Origin: Bacteroidales bacterium
GTDB taxonomy: Bacteria > Bacteroidota > Bacteroidia > Bacteroidales > P3
Assembly: GCA_017632095.1 (NCBI GenBank)
Contig: JAGBSA010000146.1
Span: forward strand, 1 to 8,222
DNA: 8,222 bases
Reading direction: 5' to 3'
The notes under the pieces were generated by a model. That model was not told the origin of the DNA. It searched no databases and was given only the letters and a program-made list of their open reading frames with translations. This document shows positions 7,846 to 8,222 of this stretch, one piece after another. How positions within the stretch are numbered: the first letter of the stretch is position 1; each line of letters starts with the position of its first letter. Both the position numbers and the translations under genes were made by a program.

Positions 7846-7867
7846 TTTTGCATTCCGAGATGCAAAA
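7846..7867. promoter_or_regulatory. Perfect 8-base inverted repeat upstream of the TPR gene, possible operator
   Basis: TTTTGCAT (7846-7853) and ATGCAAAA (7860-7867) are perfect inverted repeats separated by six bases, 41 to 62 bases upstream of the TPR start. The symmetry and spacing resemble a binding site for a dimeric regulator, although a leader hairpin is also possible. It overlaps the promoter-like sequence listed at 7863-7893. No regulator can be named. Confidence 0.45.
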
Positions 7868-7893
7868 CTTTGTTCTATTTATTAACGTCGAAA
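7863..7893 (-). promoter_or_regulatory. Weak promoter-like sequence for the TPR/barrel genes
   Basis: On the minus strand TTTC (7893-7890) and AAGTTTTG (7870-7863) are separated by 19 bases. This is the right spacing for the Bacteroidota -33 TTTG and -7 TAnnTTTG elements, with one mismatch in each. A second candidate, TAATTTAG closer to the gene, has one mismatch but a spacer of about 23 bases. Neither is strong. The start of transcription for the TPR gene is expected in this stretch because no gene precedes it within the window. Confidence 0.25.
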
Positions 7894-8128
7894 TGTTTAT
7901 AAAATATTGTGTAAAGTGGCTGATGTTTTTTCTTGCTTTTCTTAGCGACAAAACGACTAATGTGAAAAGCCTTTCGATTTTTGAGTTTTCCCCTTTCGTT
8001 ATCTGAAAGATACAGGTCGGTATGTTAGATTTGTGTAACTTAATTTGCGTTCTATGCAACTTGTTCTGTCGGTCTGCAACCTTTGCGAAAAAAAGCCAAT
8101 AGTCAATAGTAAAAAGCCAAAGTGAAGA

Positions 8129-8178
8129 AAAACGAGTGTAAGTCTTGATTTCAGTCGGACGAATGCTCGTTTTGTTTT
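8129..8178. terminator. Possible bidirectional terminator hairpin at the window edge
   Basis: AAAACGAG (8129-8136) pairs perfectly with CTCGTTTT (8166-8173), and the stem extends inward by three more pairs, two of them G-U. TTTTGTTTT (8170-8178) gives a T-rich tract on the + strand, and TTTTTCTTC follows the stem on the minus strand. The loop is long (about 23 bases), which weakens the call. It could end the transcript of the gene beyond position 8222. Confidence 0.4.
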
Positions 8179-8222
8179 AGTGAAACTTTGTTTCAGTATG
8201 AACGAAATCAAGTTTCACAAAA
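8175..8222. repeat. Inverted repeat at the right end of the window
   Basis: GTGAAACTT (8180-8188) and AAGTTTCAC (8210-8218) are perfect 9-base inverted repeats. Outside one bulged A, TTTT (8175-8178) can pair with AAAA (8219-8222), so the stem may continue past the window edge. Part of the right arm also belongs to a competing pairing: GAAATCAAG (8204-8212) is the exact complement of CTTGATTTC (8144-8152). The function is unknown. Confidence 0.55.

Larger units (their letters stand above)
7806..8222. other. Intergenic region of at least 417 bases, no convincing gene
   Basis: All frames give only short, low-quality reading frames without homology that I recognise, and no tRNA or known structured RNA is visible. 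The left third probably holds the TPR promoter. The right third (8129-8222) is rich in inverted repeats. A short tandem repeat of CAATAGT occurs twice in a row at 8097-8110. The decamer AAAAAGCCAA occurs at 8090-8099 and again at 8111-8120. The next gene lies beyond the window edge, so its direction is unknown. Confidence 0.7.

Noticed and set aside
7893..8006. A 37-residue + strand reading frame with a hydrophobic start
   Set aside because: Too short, no ribosome site or family pattern, and the hydrophobicity is expected from T-rich DNA.
8026..8033. Exact TAGATTTG match to the -7 promoter consensus on the + strand
   Set aside because: No TTTG about 19 bases upstream and no + strand gene follows within the window, so it is probably a chance match.
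7802..8211. Two overlapping minus-strand reading frames (85 and 70 residues) upstream of the TPR gene
   Set aside because: Composition looks random, they overlap each other in different frames, no family pattern is seen, and they cover the promoter and hairpin region of the TPR gene.

Overview
The window looks like a chromosomal segment from a member of the Bacteroidota, most likely Bacteroidales. The DNA is AT-rich. Two adjacent genes encode a very long periplasmic TPR protein and an outer-membrane beta-barrel of a Bacteroidota type. A small HEAT-like protein also resembles a Bacteroidota family, start codons mostly lack a Shine-Dalgarno sequence, and at least one upstream region has a TAnnTTTG-type -7 element. 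I cannot name the genus from the sequence alone. No mobile element, CRISPR array, tRNA or rRNA was seen.

Layout. Positions 1-842 are on the + strand: the 3' end of murB (peptidoglycan precursor synthesis), then 21 bases later a 203-residue acidic protein of unknown function, probably co-transcribed. These converge on a run of four minus-strand genes, listed in order of transcription: the TPR protein (7805-4716), the outer-membrane barrel (4695-3007, 20 bases downstream), a HEAT-like helical protein (2890-2321, 116 bases downstream) and a MATE-family transporter (2248-899, 72 bases downstream). The convergence point has a strong bidirectional hairpin terminator that includes the MATE stop codon. 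Positions 7806-8222 hold no convincing gene but contain several inverted repeats.

How the genes may work together. The TPR protein and barrel both have signal peptides and lie 20 bases apart, so they probably form one envelope unit: a periplasmic solenoid working with an outer-membrane barrel. The 116-base gap before the HEAT-like gene contains a long perfect inverted repeat, and the MATE gene has its own plausible promoter. Those two genes may therefore be at least partly independent of the TPR/barrel pair.

Most of the window is ordinary for the phylum. The parts most worth a second look are the TPR/barrel pair, whose function I cannot assign, and the inverted repeats at 2920-2970 and 8129-8222, which share a short motif.
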